A stretch of 40,723 nt of DNA. Origin: Rhodospirillales bacterium (GTDB lineage: Bacteria; Pseudomonadota; Alphaproteobacteria; Acetobacterales; Acetobacteraceae). The notes beneath the pieces are model-generated. The model was not told the origin of the DNA and did no database searches. It was given only the letters and a program-made list of their open reading frames with translations. The translations under genes and the position numbers were made by a program. Below are positions 18,444 through 27,424 of this stretch, piece after piece. Numbering within the stretch: the stretch's first letter is position 1; every line of letters begins with the position of its first letter. The stretch is from NCBI GenBank assembly GCA_025352565.1, contig JANXTF010000009.1:1-40723 (forward strand), written 5' to 3'.

Positions 18444-19039
18444 GCGAACTCCGTCAGTCGGGCGACATAGCGCGCGACCGTGTCGATCTCGATGTTGACC
18501 GGGTCCCCCGGCTTGAGGAAGGCGAATGTCGTGACTTCAGTGGTATGCGGGATGATGTTGACGCCGAAAGTGGCGCCGTTCACCTCGTTCACGGTAAGCG
18601 AGACGCCGTCCACGGCCACGCTGCCCTTGGGTGCGATGTAGCGGGCCAAATGATCGGGCACGCGAAACAACCAGCGGGTGGAGCCGTTTTCGCGCGTGGC
18701 GGACAGCGTTTCGCCCACGCCATCGACGTGGCCGGCCACGATATGGCCGCCCAACTCGTCGCCGACGCGCAGCGGGCGTTCGAGGTTGACGGCGCTCCCC
18801 ACGATCCAGGCGCCGAGCTTGGTCTTGGAGAGGGTCTCGGCCGAGGCGTCGGCGGCGAACCAGTCCGGGCCGATCCCGGTCGCGGTCAGGCAACAGCCGG
18901 AGCAGGCGACCGAGGCGCCGATCGGGATGGCCGCAATGTCCGCCCAGGGAGCGGCGATGACCAGGCGCATGTCGCGCCCGGCCCCGATCGGCTCAATGGC
19001 GCGGACGGTGCCGCGGGCCGTGATTATTCCGGTGAACAT
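18440..19039 (-). CDS. ribE: Riboflavin synthase alpha chain
   Basis: The enzyme dismutates two lumazines to riboflavin and the pyrimidine. The 199-residue protein consists of two lumazine-binding barrels: the first starts MFTGIITARGTV and contains GASVACSGCCLT, and the second contains GGHIVAGHVDGVG and KGSVAVDGVSLTVN. The C-terminus has NIEIDTVARYVARL. The gene lies 21 bases after the quinone reductase gene and overlaps ribBA. Confidence 0.96.
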   Translation of the reverse strand: MFTGIITARGTVRAIEPIGAGRDMRLVIAAPWADIAAIPIGASVACSGCCLTATGIGPDWFAADASAETLSKTKLGAWIVGSAVNLERPLRVGDELGGHIVAGHVDGVGETLSATRENGSTRWLFRVPDHLARYIAPKGSVAVDGVSLTVNEVNGATFGVNIIPHTTEVTTFAFLKPGDPVNIEIDTVARYVARLTEFA

Positions 19040-19060
19040 GTACCTAAAATTCCGTCCCGG

Positions 19061-20038
19061 TCATGGAATGTCCAGCACGACGTTGCCCATGATCTGGCCC
19101 TTCTCCATCGCCTCGTGCGCGTCCGCGATCGCGTCGAGCGGCAGGCGGCGCCCGATCGCATGGATCAGGCCCTGGCCCCGCAACAAGCGGTCGAGGTCGG
19201 CGAGCCCGGCCTCGCGATCCTGTCGGCTGAGTTCATAGACCATGAACATGCGCATGGTGATGGTGCTCAGCATCATCCATAACCCCGGAATCGTCGCCTC
19301 GACGGACCCCGTGCCGTAGACGACCACCGTTCCATGCGGACGCAGCACGCGGGGAATAAGGTGGGCGTTGGCGGCGAGGTCCATGTCGATGACCGCATCG
19401 ACGCCGGCGCCGCCGGTGAGCGCGGCCACGCGCGCTCCGACATCCTCGGTGCGGTAGTTGATGGTCTCCTCGGCACCCGCCAGCCGCGCATGGGCGGCCT
19501 TCGCGTCGCCGCTGATCGTGGTGAGAACGCGCGCGCCACGGGCGCGGGCGAACTGGATGGCGTAATGCCCGACGCCGCCGGCACCGCCATGCACCAGCAT
19601 GGTCGTGCCCGGCGCGGCACCCGCGAGACGCACCGCCTGCATGGCGGTCAGAGCGGGAATGCCGAGGCAGGCGCCGGCAGCGAAATCCAGATCGTCCGGC
19701 AGGCGAACGGCCTGGGTGGCTGGCAGCGCGATATATTGCGCGGCGGTGCCGGAGGCGCGCTTCCACTGGCCGTTCCAGGTCCAGACGCGCTCTCCCACGC
19801 GGGTGTTCGGCACACCCGCGCCCACCGCCTCGATCTCGCCCGCGCCATCGCTGTGCGGGACAACCAGGGGTTCCGACATCGGCCGGCTGCCGCCGCGCGA
19901 CTTCCAGTCCGACGGGTTCACGCCCGACACGCGGAGGCGCACAAGAACCTCGCCGGGACCGGGCACCGGCGTGGGAATTTCGCCAATCCGCAGCACGGAC
20001 CGGGCCGGTCCCTGCGCCGCGTAGAACGCCGCGCGCAT
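19061..20038 (-). CDS. Zinc-independent NADPH:quinone oxidoreductase (MDR superfamily)
   Basis: The protein has 325 residues from the ATG at 20038, which shares one base with the ribD stop (TGATG). It has the GroES-like N-terminal fold (PGPGEVLVRLRVSGVNPSDWKSRGG) and a Rossmann domain with LVHGGAGGVGHYAIQFARARGARVL, the NADPH site. The zinc-binding residues of alcohol dehydrogenases are absent. Its place inside the riboflavin cluster is unusual. A flavin-related role is imaginable, but family members generally reduce quinones or enones without flavin, so the link is probably co-transcription only. Confidence 0.9.
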   Translation of the reverse strand: MRAAFYAAQGPARSVLRIGEIPTPVPGPGEVLVRLRVSGVNPSDWKSRGGSRPMSEPLVVPHSDGAGEIEAVGAGVPNTRVGERVWTWNGQWKRASGTAAQYIALPATQAVRLPDDLDFAAGACLGIPALTAMQAVRLAGAAPGTTMLVHGGAGGVGHYAIQFARARGARVLTTISGDAKAAHARLAGAEETINYRTEDVGARVAALTGGAGVDAVIDMDLAANAHLIPRVLRPHGTVVVYGTGSVEATIPGLWMMLSTITMRMFMVYELSRQDREAGLADLDRLLRGQGLIHAIGRRLPLDAIADAHEAMEKGQIMGNVVLDIP

Positions 20039-21132
20039 CAGGCGATCCGCCTTAATTCGGTCAGCATGTCTTCTCCTGTTGGGACCGCATCGATACGCAC
20101 GAAACGCGGCATGGCGGCGAGGTCGCGCACGCCGAAAGCCTGAACCGCCGGCCAGCCGTCGCCGCCCATGACGGACGGGGCGTGGAACCAGGCGATCCGA
20201 TCCACCAGATCGGCCCGCAGCAGCGCCGCCGCAAGCTGGGCGCCGCCCTCGACGAGCAGGCGCGTGATCCCGCGCGCACCAAGCGCGTGCATGGCGGCGG
20301 CGAGGTCGATGCCGGGTTCGCCGGCTGCAACCTCGATCACATCCGCGCCGGCCGCCCGCATGGCGTCGCGGCGTTCGGTTTCGGCACCGTCGCGACAGAT
20401 GAACCATGAGGGCGACGCCAGGGCCGTGGCGAGCAGGCGTGCGGTCAGCGGGGTGCGCAGGTGGCTGTCGGCGACCACGCGGACGGTGGGCACCGGCTTG
20501 AAGCCGTCGATCCGGCAGGTGAGGTCGGGGTCGTCGGACAATACGGTGCCGACGCCGACCATGACCGCGTCATGCCGGCCGCGCAGCCTATGCGCGACGC
20601 GGCGAGACGATGGGCGGGTGATCCACTGGCTTTCACCCCCGCGCGTGGCGATTTTGCCATCGAGGGTGGTGGCAAGCTTCAGCGTGACGAGCGGGCGGGC
20701 ATGGCGCACGCGGATCAGAAATCCCGCGTTGACCTCACGGGCCTGCTCGGCCAGCAGGCCGGTCTCGACGGCGATGCCCGCCGCCCGCAAGCGGATGATC
20801 CCCTGGCCGTCCACCCGCGCGTCGGGATCGGCGATCGCCACGAAAACGCGCGCGACACCGGCCGAGATCAGGGCGTCGGCGCAAGGCGGCGTGCGGCCGT
20901 GATGGGCGCAGGGTTCCAGCGTGACATAGGCGGTCGCGCCGCGCGCGGCCGCGCCGGCCATCGCCAGCGCCGCGGTTTCGGCGTGGGGCCTCCCGCCCGG
21001 CGCGGTCGCCCCCCTTCCCACCACACGTCCGTTCCGCACCAGCACGCAGCCAACCGACGGGTTGGGCCAGGTGTTGCCCACGCCGCGCCGGGCAAGGGCC
21101 AAAGCAGCCGCCATGTGTTCGTGATCGGACAT
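20038..21132 (-). CDS. ribD: Bifunctional riboflavin deaminase/reductase RibD
   Basis: The 364-residue protein deaminates and then reduces the GTP-derived pyrimidine. The N-terminal deaminase (1-145) has the zinc site: HAETAAL, then LEPCAHHGRTPPCADAL. The reductase domain (150-364) has LKLATTLDGKIA, ESQWITRPSSRRVAHRLRGRHDAVMVGVGTVLSDDPDLTCR and LLVEGGAQLAAALL. It follows nrdR by six bases and overlaps the quinone reductase gene. Confidence 0.96.
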   Translation of the reverse strand: MSDHEHMAAALALARRGVGNTWPNPSVGCVLVRNGRVVGRGATAPGGRPHAETAALAMAGAAARGATAYVTLEPCAHHGRTPPCADALISAGVARVFVAIADPDARVDGQGIIRLRAAGIAVETGLLAEQAREVNAGFLIRVRHARPLVTLKLATTLDGKIATRGGESQWITRPSSRRVAHRLRGRHDAVMVGVGTVLSDDPDLTCRIDGFKPVPTVRVVADSHLRTPLTARLLATALASPSWFICRDGAETERRDAMRAAGADVIEVAAGEPGIDLAAAMHALGARGITRLLVEGGAQLAAALLRADLVDRIAWFHAPSVMGGDGWPAVQAFGVRDLAAMPRFVRIDAVPTGEDMLTELRRIA

Positions 21133-21138
21133 CAGGGC

Positions 21139-21594
21139 TTAGGTCGGCTCGCCGAGTTCGCCCAGGAAGGCTTCGAAATCCTTGGCTTCGCGGAAATTGC
21201 GATAAACCGAGGCGAACCGCACATAGGCCACCGCGTCCACCTCGCGCAGCGTCTCCATCACCAGTTCGCCGATCTGCTTGCTGGCGATGTCGCTCTCGCC
21301 GGACGCCTCCAGCTGACGGACGATGCCGTTGACCACGCGCTCCATCCGTTCCTCAGCCACCGGGCGCTTACGCAGCGCGATACGAACCGAGCGGGCCAGC
21401 TTGTCGCGATCGAACGCCACCCGCCTGCCATCGGCCTTCACCACGGTAAGCTCGCGCAGCTGCACCCGTTCGACGGTGGTGAAGCGCTGACCGCAGCCGC
21501 CGCAGAAGCGCCGCCGGCGGATGGCCGCGGAATCCTCGGTGGGGCGGCTGTCCTTCACCTGGGTGTCGTCGTGGCCGCAGAACGGGCAGCGCAT
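21139..21594 (-). CDS. nrdR: Transcriptional repressor NrdR
   Basis: NrdR senses ATP/dATP and represses ribonucleotide reductase genes. The 151-residue protein has the N-terminal zinc ribbon ([18 protein letters not shown], then [20 protein letters not shown]) and the ATP-cone ([30 protein letters not shown] through [13 protein letters not shown]). It lies ten bases after glyA. A target, nrdB, is at the right end of this window, but its promoter is outside. Confidence 0.97.
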   Translation of the reverse strand: MRCPFCGHDDTQVKDSRPTEDSAAIRRRRFCGGCGQRFTTVERVQLRELTVVKADGRRVAFDRDKLARSVRIALRKRPVAEERMERVVNGIVRQLEASGESDIASKQIGELVMETLREVDAVAYVRFASVYRNFREAKDFEAFLGELGEPT

Positions 21595-21603
21595 AAGGGC
21601 GGG

Positions 21604-22917
21604 TCAGCTTCCCTGGTGGGCGGGGTAGATCGGGAAGCGGGCGCACAGCGCATGAACGCGGGCGCCGACCGCCTGCTCCACGCCGCTGTTGGTGCCGTCG
21701 TTGGAGCGGGCGAGCCCGTCGAGCACCTCGCCGATCATGCGACCGATCTCCTGGAACTCGGACACGCCGAAGCCGCGCGTGGTGCCGGCGGGGGTGCCGA
21801 GGCGCACGCCGGAGGTCACCGCGGGTTTCTCCGGGTCCGACGGGATGGCGTTCTTGTTGGCGGTCATGTGGGCGCGTTCCAGCGTCGCCTCAGCGGCTTT
21901 GCCGGTGACGTGCTTGGGGCGGAGATCGACCAGCATCAAATGCGTGTCGGTGCCGCCGGTGATGATGTCGAGGCCCTGCTCGATCAGGGTGGCGGCCAGG
22001 GCACGGGCATTCTCGGCGACCGCATGCTGATAGGCGCGAAACTCGGGGCGCAGCGCCTCGCCGAACGCCGCCGCCTTGCCGGCGATGACATGCATCAGCG
22101 GACCGCCCTGGAGGCCGGGGAACACGGCGCTGTTGATCTTCTTGCCCAGCTCGGGATCGTTCGAAAGGATCATGCCGCCGCGCGGGCCGCGCAGGGTCTT
22201 GTGGGTGGTGGTGGTCACAACATGGGCGTGCGGCAGCGGGCTCGGGATGACGCCGGCCGCGACCAGCCCGGCGAAATGGGCCATGTCCACCATGAACAGC
22301 GCGCCCACCTCGTCGGCCACGCGGCGGATGCGGGCGAAGTCGATCTTGCGGGAATAGGCCGAGCCGCCGGCGATAATCATGCGTGGCTTCTCGGCCCGGG
22401 CAAGGTGTTCGAGCTGCTCATAGTCCAGCAGGCCGTCCTCCGCGCGGACGCCGTACTGAACGGCGCGGAACCACTTGCCCGACAGGTTGGGGGCGGCGCC
22501 ATGGGTCAGGTGGCCGCCCGCGTCCAGGCTCATGCCAAGGATGGTGTCGCCCGGCTTGAGCAAAGCGAGGAACACCGCCTGGTTGGCCTGGGCGCCCGAA
22601 TGGGGCTGCACGTTGGCGAACTGGCAGTCGAAAAGCTGCTTGGCGCGGTCGATGGCGAGCTGTTCGGCCACGTCCACATAGACGCAGCCGCCGTAGTAGC
22701 GACGGCCGGGATAGCCCTCGGCGTACTTGTTCGTCAGCACCGAGCCTTGCGCCTCGAGCACGGCGGCGGAGACGATGTTCTCGCTGGCGATTAACTCGAT
22801 GCCGTCCTGCTGGCGAACCATCTCGTGAGCGATCGCGGCGGCGAGCACCGGGTCGGTTTCGGCAAGCGGGGCCGCGAAAAAGCGTTGCAGGCTGGAAGCG
22901 GGGGCGTGCTGGTTCAT
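21604..22917 (-). CDS. glyA: Serine hydroxymethyltransferase
   Basis: GlyA interconverts serine and glycine with tetrahydrofolate, the main one-carbon source. The ATG at 22917 gives 437 residues; the frame runs further upstream but lacks homology there. Key blocks are [55 protein letters not shown] and [14 protein letters not shown] with the PLP lysine. It is the first gene of the operon leading to nrdR and the riboflavin genes. It is divergent from the ketopantoate reductase gene, with a 120-base gap holding no clear promoter consensus. Confidence 0.97.
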   Translation of the reverse strand: MNQHAPASSLQRFFAAPLAETDPVLAAAIAHEMVRQQDGIELIASENIVSAAVLEAQGSVLTNKYAEGYPGRRYYGGCVYVDVAEQLAIDRAKQLFDCQFANVQPHSGAQANQAVFLALLKPGDTILGMSLDAGGHLTHGAAPNLSGKWFRAVQYGVRAEDGLLDYEQLEHLARAEKPRMIIAGGSAYSRKIDFARIRRVADEVGALFMVDMAHFAGLVAAGVIPSPLPHAHVVTTTTHKTLRGPRGGMILSNDPELGKKINSAVFPGLQGGPLMHVIAGKAAAFGEALRPEFRAYQHAVAENARALAATLIEQGLDIITGGTDTHLMLVDLRPKHVTGKAAEATLERAHMTANKNAIPSDPEKPAVTSGVRLGTPAGTTRGFGVSEFQEIGRMIGEVLDGLARSNDGTNSGVEQAVGARVHALCARFPIYPAHQGS

Positions 22918-23037
22918 AGCGGTCCGGGTCCTGCCGAGAGGGTGGGATTGCCGTCTAACATGGGCGGCGGGGGCGTGGCCATTGTTGGAGAACGGTTCGA
23001 GGCGCGGCACAATGCAGGTCTGCAAACGGGAGCGACC

Positions 23038-23949
23038 ATGCGCATTCTGATCCTCGGCGCCGGCGGCATCGGCGGCTATTACGGCGGCAAGCTGGCCGCG
23101 GCGGGCGTGGACGTGACGTTCCTGGTGCGGCCGCGCCGCGCTGGGCAATTGGCGCAAGACGGGCTGGTGATCCGCAGCCCCAAGGGCGATCTGCGGATGG
23201 CGGTAACGACCGTGCTCCGTGAGACGGTGGGTGCCGGCTACGATGCGATTTTGCTAAGTTGCAAGGCATACGATCTGGAGGATGCGATCGAGAGCATCCG
23301 CCCGGCGGGACGAGGCGCCCTGATCGTGCCGCTGCTGAACGGCATCAAGCACCTGGACAGGCTGGACGCGGCGTTCGGCGCGGACCATGTGGCTGGCGGC
23401 GTGGCGCTGATCGGGACCACGCTGGAGCCGGACGGCACCATCGTGCATCTCGATCGCGGCGACGGCCTGAGCTATGGGCCGCGCACCCCGGCGCAGGAGG
23501 CTGCTTGCGCGGCACTGAAACCGGCGATCACCGGCAGCGGCTTCGCGGGGCGCCTGAGCCACGAGATCATGCAGGAGATGTGGGAGAAATTCTGCTTCAT
23601 CACCAGCAACGCGGGCATGTGCTGCCTGATGCGGGGCGACATCGGCACGATCGCGCGCACGCAGGAAGGCGCCGGCCTGATGCGCGAGATGATCGCCGAG
23701 TGCGTCGCCACCGCGACGGCCGCCGGCTTCCCGCCGAGGGCGCCGTTCCATGAGCGGATCGACACCCAGTTGACCAACCCGAAATCGGCGATGACCGCTT
23801 CGATGCTGCGCGACCTGCGGCGCGGCAACCAGGTGGAGGCGCAGCATGTGGCGGGGGACATGCTGGCACGGGCGAAGGCGGCCGGGCTCGCGGTGCCGAT
23901 CCTGCGGGCGGTCTATGCGCATCTGCAGGTGTATCAGGCCGGGCTCTGA
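23038..23949 (+). CDS. 2-dehydropantoate 2-reductase family protein (ApbA/PanE)
   Basis: The 303-residue protein starts at the ATG at 23038 after an ACGGGAG ribosome binding site. [23 protein letters not shown] is the NADP-binding loop, and [23 protein letters not shown] and the C-terminal helical domain with [14 protein letters not shown] (the conserved substrate lysine) and [21 protein letters not shown] follow the family pattern. Many such paralogues are not the true pantothenate enzyme, so I withhold the symbol panE. Confidence 0.9.
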   Translation: MRILILGAGGIGGYYGGKLAAAGVDVTFLVRPRRAGQLAQDGLVIRSPKGDLRMAVTTVLRETVGAGYDAILLSCKAYDLEDAIESIRPAGRGALIVPLLNGIKHLDRLDAAFGADHVAGGVALIGTTLEPDGTIVHLDRGDGLSYGPRTPAQEAACAALKPAITGSGFAGRLSHEIMQEMWEKFCFITSNAGMCCLMRGDIGTIARTQEGAGLMREMIAECVATATAAGFPPRAPFHERIDTQLTNPKSAMTASMLRDLRRGNQVEAQHVAGDMLARAKAAGLAVPILRAVYAHLQVYQAGL

Positions 23950-24022
23950 GATTTCAGCGTTAATACCGCCTTCATATTGATCGCGTATTTTGAGACGACG
24001 ATCACAAGGCGGGACGGAGTCC

Positions 24023-24784
24023 ATGTTTCACGAAGCGGGTCAGCCAGACAATTCAGCACCCCACGCTCGCCTTGCCTCACGGCCACCCGGTCGGATGGCG
24101 GCGCGGACCAGCCAGGAACGGGTCGCGCTCGGGCATGTGAGTTTCCAGCCCTTGATCGACCTCGCCTCGAGACGAGAAATTGGCGCCGAGGCCGTCGAGC
24201 GCAATCGGCACGATTGCGCTTCCCGGCGGGAATACGCACGCGACGAATGGATCCTGCGTTACGCCTGCGCGGTGGCGGCCGAGTGGGGTGCGGGCTGCGT
24301 CGCGGTGAACATCTCCGCGGCGCAGTTGCAAGGCGGCAATTTGCTGCGGCAGGTGGGAGCGGCGCTCGAACGATCGGGGCTGGCGGCCGAGCGGCTGGAG
24401 CTCGAGTTGGCCGAGCCGATCCTGGCGGAGATCGACCTCGACACGTTGCTGGCCCTGTCGGTGATCCGTGACCTGGGCGCCGGGATCGTGCTGGACGAGT
24501 TCGGCACCGGCCACGCCAGCCTGCGGATGCTGAAGCGCCTGCCTCTGAGCGGGCTGAAGCTGGACGTGTCGCTGGTGCGCGAGGTGCCGCATAATCTGGA
24601 GGATGCGGCCATCGCGCGCGCCGTGATCGGGGCCGCCCGTGCCTTGGGCCTGAGCGTTGCGGCGAACGGTATCGAGCATGAGGCGCAATGCGCGGCGCTG
24701 GCGGCGTTCGGGTGCGACACGGGCCAGGGACCGCTGTTCGCGGACGCGTCACGGCTTGCAGGGCTGGCCACGCGGCGTAGATAG
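24023..24784 (+). CDS. Degenerate EAL-domain protein
   Basis: The protein has 253 residues from the ATG at 24023, preceded by GGACGGAGT. The EAL fold is recognisable: GAEAVER at 54-60 in place of EAL-x-R, VNISAAQL with Asn96, LELAEPIL with Glu131, LDEFGTGHASL (Asp158, Glu159 where a second Asp is normal) and LKLDVSLV with Lys179. The AEG motif, whose Glu is required in active c-di-GMP phosphodiesterases, is AANGIEHEAQ, with Asn215. It has no GGDEF, membrane or sensor domain. It is therefore most likely catalytically dead and may be a c-di-GMP or protein-binding regulator. It heads a run with the next two genes. Confidence 0.85.
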   Translation: MFHEAGQPDNSAPHARLASRPPGRMAARTSQERVALGHVSFQPLIDLASRREIGAEAVERNRHDCASRREYARDEWILRYACAVAAEWGAGCVAVNISAAQLQGGNLLRQVGAALERSGLAAERLELELAEPILAEIDLDTLLALSVIRDLGAGIVLDEFGTGHASLRMLKRLPLSGLKLDVSLVREVPHNLEDAAIARAVIGAARALGLSVAANGIEHEAQCAALAAFGCDTGQGPLFADASRLAGLATRRR

Positions 24785-24789
24785 GGCGG

Positions 24790-25059
24790 GTGAACGACGA
24801 ACAGGCCATCATCGCCGAGATCATGCGCCAGGTGGAGGCGCGTGGATCGGACAAGTCCATCTGTCCGAGCGAGGTCGCGCGCGGCCTGGCTCCCGAGGCG
24901 TGGCGGCCGCTGATGAGTGCCGTCCGCCGGGCGGCGGCGAAGCTGTCAGCTTCCGGGCGGTTGGACATTCTCCGCAAGGGCCGCGTGGTTCCGGCGGCCG
25001 AGATGCGCGGTGTAATCCGGCTTCGCGCGCGCGCCACCGCTGACGGGGAGGCCGGCTGA
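24790..25059 (+). CDS. DUF3253 family small protein
   Basis: The 89-residue protein starts at a GTG at 24790, five bases after the EAL gene stop. It shows the DUF3253 pattern: an N-terminal helix with EIMRQVEARGSDKSICPSEVARGL, then EAWRPLMSAVRRAAAKLSASGRLDILRKGRVV. The layout suggests a winged-helix-like fold. Function is unknown. Its stop shares a base with the next gene's ATG. Confidence 0.8.
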   Translation: MNDEQAIIAEIMRQVEARGSDKSICPSEVARGLAPEAWRPLMSAVRRAAAKLSASGRLDILRKGRVVPAAEMRGVIRLRARATADGEAG

Positions 25060-25523
25060 TGCGGCTGCTGCCGATGCTGATGGGCCTGCTGATGCCGGCT
25101 TGCGGCAGCGAGGGGGCGGCCGGGCTGCCGGTTCCGCCGCCGATGGAGTGGGCGGGGCTCCAACGCCCGGGCTCGCCCAACACCGCGCTTGCGGCGCCGG
25201 CCGGCTTCCAGCCGGTGCCGGATGTCGCCACCCGCGTCTATGCCGTGCCGGCCGACACCCTCTATGCCGCGATCCGCAAAGTGGCCGACGCACAGCCGCG
25301 AACCTATGTGGCGGCCGGCTATGACGACCGGCGGCAAATCCACTATGTCGTCCGGTCCGAGACGCTGAATTTTCCCGATCTGGTGACCGTGCAAGTCGGC
25401 GAGAATTCCTCGCTGATCCTGTGGTCGCGCAGCGTGTACGGGCGTTCTGACCTAGGCGTGAACGCCAAACGCCTCGCCACGTGGCTCGCGGCCCTGGACG
25501 CGGCGTTGTCGTCGCCCCACTAG
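25059..25523 (+). CDS. DUF1499 family lipoprotein-like protein
   Basis: The 154-residue protein starts at the ATG at 25059 in a TGATG overlap. A short hydrophobic N-terminus (LLPMLMGLLMPACGS) ends in a lipobox-like L-M-P-A-C, so a lipoprotein anchor is likely. The DUF1499 domain follows: RVYAVPADTLYAAIRKVADAQPRTYV, YVVRSETLNFPDLVTVQV and LILWSRSVYGRSDLGVNAKRLATWLAAL. Function is unknown. The stop codon TAG lies inside the first palindromic element. Confidence 0.85.
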   Translation: MRLLPMLMGLLMPACGSEGAAGLPVPPPMEWAGLQRPGSPNTALAAPAGFQPVPDVATRVYAVPADTLYAAIRKVADAQPRTYVAAGYDDRRQIHYVVRSETLNFPDLVTVQVGENSSLILWSRSVYGRSDLGVNAKRLATWLAALDAALSSPH

Positions 25524-25567
25524 TGGTCCAAACCTGACGCTCGCTACCCGAGCGTCAGGGAATTTGG
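25520..25567. repeat. Imperfect palindromic element 1 (diverged copy)
   Basis: CCTGACGCTCG (25533-25543) pairs perfectly with CGAGCGTCAGG (25549-25559) around a five-base loop, and outer bases CCAAA/TTTGG (25528-25532, 25563-25567) extend it. The left arm begins CTAGTGG at 25520 and reaches CTGACG after seven bases, the same layout as element 2. It overlaps the stop codon of the DUF1499 gene and may also act as its terminator. Confidence 0.7.
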
Positions 25568-25582
25568 CCCATAAAATCAGAG

Positions 25583-25630
25583 CTAGTGGGTAGAATCTGA
25601 CGGATGCTTCCGTCAGATTCTACCCACTAG
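25583..25630. repeat. Perfect 22-bp inverted repeat, palindromic element 2
   Basis: The arms at 25583-25604 and 25609-25630 are exact complements, 22 bases each, around a TGCT loop. The arms begin and end CTAGTGGG/CCCACTAG. The structure lies 30 bases upstream of the ABC transporter start. It resembles REP-type or BIME palindromes and not an intrinsic terminator, because no U tract follows. Confidence 0.85.
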
Positions 25631-25660
25631 TCGCGGCTCCACGACGGCAGAGAGAACACC

Positions 25661-27424
25661 ATGCGCGGCCTCGGCCCCTTCCTGCGTGACGCCTGGTATC
25701 TGGCACGCCCCTACTTCGTCTCCGAGGAACGCTGGTCGGCGCGTGGCCTGCTGGCGGCCATCGTGCTGCTGAACCTGTCGATGGTCGCCATGGACGTGGT
25801 TCTGAGCTACTGGAACCGGGCCTTCTACAACGCCCTTCAGGACAAGAACTGGCAGGATTTCCTTGACCTGCTGCTGACCTGGAAGGTGACGCCGACCGGT
25901 ATCATGCCCGGCTTCTGCGGCGTGGCCGCGATCTATATCGTGGTGTACGTCTATCGCACCTACCTGAACCAGTGGCTGCAAATACGCTGGCGTCGCTGGC
26001 TCACCCGCAGCCTGCTCGACAAGTGGATGGCGGATCGGGCGTACTACCGCATCAGCCTCGGGTCGGGCACCGGCGCCACCGCGACGGCGGGAACCGACAA
26101 CCCCGACCAGCGCATCTCGGAGGACGCGCGGGACTTCGTGAGGGAGAGCCTGTCGCTCAGCCTCGACCTGCTGTCCAACGTGGTCTCGCTGTTCAGCTTC
26201 GTGACCATCCTGTGGACCCTGTCCGGGCCGTTCGTGCTGCTGGGCGTCGGTATCCCGGGCTACATGGTGTGGGTGGCGCTGATCTATGCCGTGGTCGGGA
26301 CATGGTTCACCCATCTGATCGGGAGGCCGCTGGCGGCACTCAATTTCCGCCAGCAGCGGGTGGAGGCGGATTTCCGCTTCGGGCTGGTGCGGCTGCGCGA
26401 GAACGTCGAGGGCGTGGCGCTGTATCACGGCGAGGCGGAGGAGCAGCGCGGGCTGTCAATGCGGTTCCATGAAGTCGCGACCAACTGGTGGGCGATCATG
26501 CAGCGCACCAAGCTGCTGAACGCGCTGATCGCGGGGTATGGGCAGGCCGCCGGGGTGTTCCCGATCATCGTCGCGGCACCCGGCTATTTCGCCGGACGGG
26601 TGGCGCTGGGCGGCATGATGCAGACGGTAAACGCGTTCGGCCAGGTGCAGGGCGCCATGTCGTGGGTGGTGAACTCCTATAGCGTGCTGGCCAACTGGCG
26701 GGCGACGGTGGAGCGGCTCGCGACCTTCGACCGGGAGATCGCGCGCGCCCGCGCGGCGGCGGATCGCGGCGTCGTCAACGCGGCCGATGGCGAGCTGGCT
26801 TACCGCATGGAAGATGTGACGCTGGCGTTGCCCGACGGCCGCATCCTGATGGAACACGCCGATTTGCAGCTTGAGCGCGGCGCCTCCGTGGTGGTGACTG
26901 GCCGCTCGGGGTCGGGCAAATCAACCTTGTTCCGTGCGCTCGCCGGCATCTGGCCGTTCGGCGCCGGCACGGTGCACCGCCCCCCTGGAACCAGCCTGTT
27001 CCTACCGCAGCGCCCCTACATCCCGCTGGGCACGCTTGCCCACGCGGTCGCGTATCCCGCCAAGCCCGACGACCACGGGCGGCCGGCGATCGAGGCCGCC
27101 ATGCGCCAGGCCGGTCTCGATACGCTGATCCCGCGTTTGGACGACGAGGACAAATGGGCGCAGGCGCTATCGGGCGGCGAGCAGCAGCGGCTGGCGGTGG
27201 CGCGGGCCCTGCTACTGCGGCCGGACTGGTTGTTCCTGGACGAGGCGACCGCGAGTCTCGATCCCGAGTCGGAGGCGGAGCTTTATGCGACGCTCAAGCG
27301 CGAGCTGCCGGACACGACAATCGTGTCGATCGCCCACCGCGCCAGCGTGGTGGCACTGCACGCGCGCCAGCTGGCGTTTCAGCGAGCGGAGGACGGTTCC
27401 GCCCGGCTCGTGATGGGAGCCTAG
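25661..27424 (+). CDS. ABC exporter, SbmA/BacA-like membrane domain fused to ATPase (YddA-type)
   Basis: The 587-residue protein fuses an N-terminal ABC_membrane_2 domain (residues 1-340, about six membrane segments, with SYWNRAFYNALQDKNWQDFL and WLQIRWRRWLTRSLLDKWM) to an ATPase. The ATPase has Walker A GRSGSGKST near residue 414, LSGGEQQRLAVARAL and Walker B WLFLDEATASLD, followed by the switch His in SIAHRAS. Relatives include YddA and the vitamin B12 or peptide transporters of the SbmA/BacA group. Substrate is unknown. The gene follows two palindromic elements and its TAG stop is shared in CTAG with the convergent recQ stop. Confidence 0.92.
   Translation: MRGLGPFLRDAWYLARPYFVSEERWSARGLLAAIVLLNLSMVAMDVVLSYWNRAFYNALQDKNWQDFLDLLLTWKVTPTGIMPGFCGVAAIYIVVYVYRTYLNQWLQIRWRRWLTRSLLDKWMADRAYYRISLGSGTGATATAGTDNPDQRISEDARDFVRESLSLSLDLLSNVVSLFSFVTILWTLSGPFVLLGVGIPGYMVWVALIYAVVGTWFTHLIGRPLAALNFRQQRVEADFRFGLVRLRENVEGVALYHGEAEEQRGLSMRFHEVATNWWAIMQRTKLLNALIAGYGQAAGVFPIIVAAPGYFAGRVALGGMMQTVNAFGQVQGAMSWVVNSYSVLANWRATVERLATFDREIARARAAADRGVVNAADGELAYRMEDVTLALPDGRILMEHADLQLERGASVVVTGRSGSGKSTLFRALAGIWPFGAGTVHRPPGTSLFLPQRPYIPLGTLAHAVAYPAKPDDHGRPAIEAAMRQAGLDTLIPRLDDEDKWAQALSGGEQQRLAVARALLLRPDWLFLDEATASLDPESEAELYATLKRELPDTTIVSIAHRASVVALHARQLAFQRAEDGSARLVMGA

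Noticed and set aside
20461-22794. A plus-strand open frame of about 780 codons
   Set aside because: It is antisense to ribD, nrdR and glyA, which carry complete family motifs, and it has none itself.
14170-22917. FMN or TPP riboswitch controlling the riboflavin and thiamine genes
   Set aside because: No conserved FMN or TPP element core is visible upstream of glyA, ribD, ribE or thiL; the genes are mostly overlapping and leave little room.
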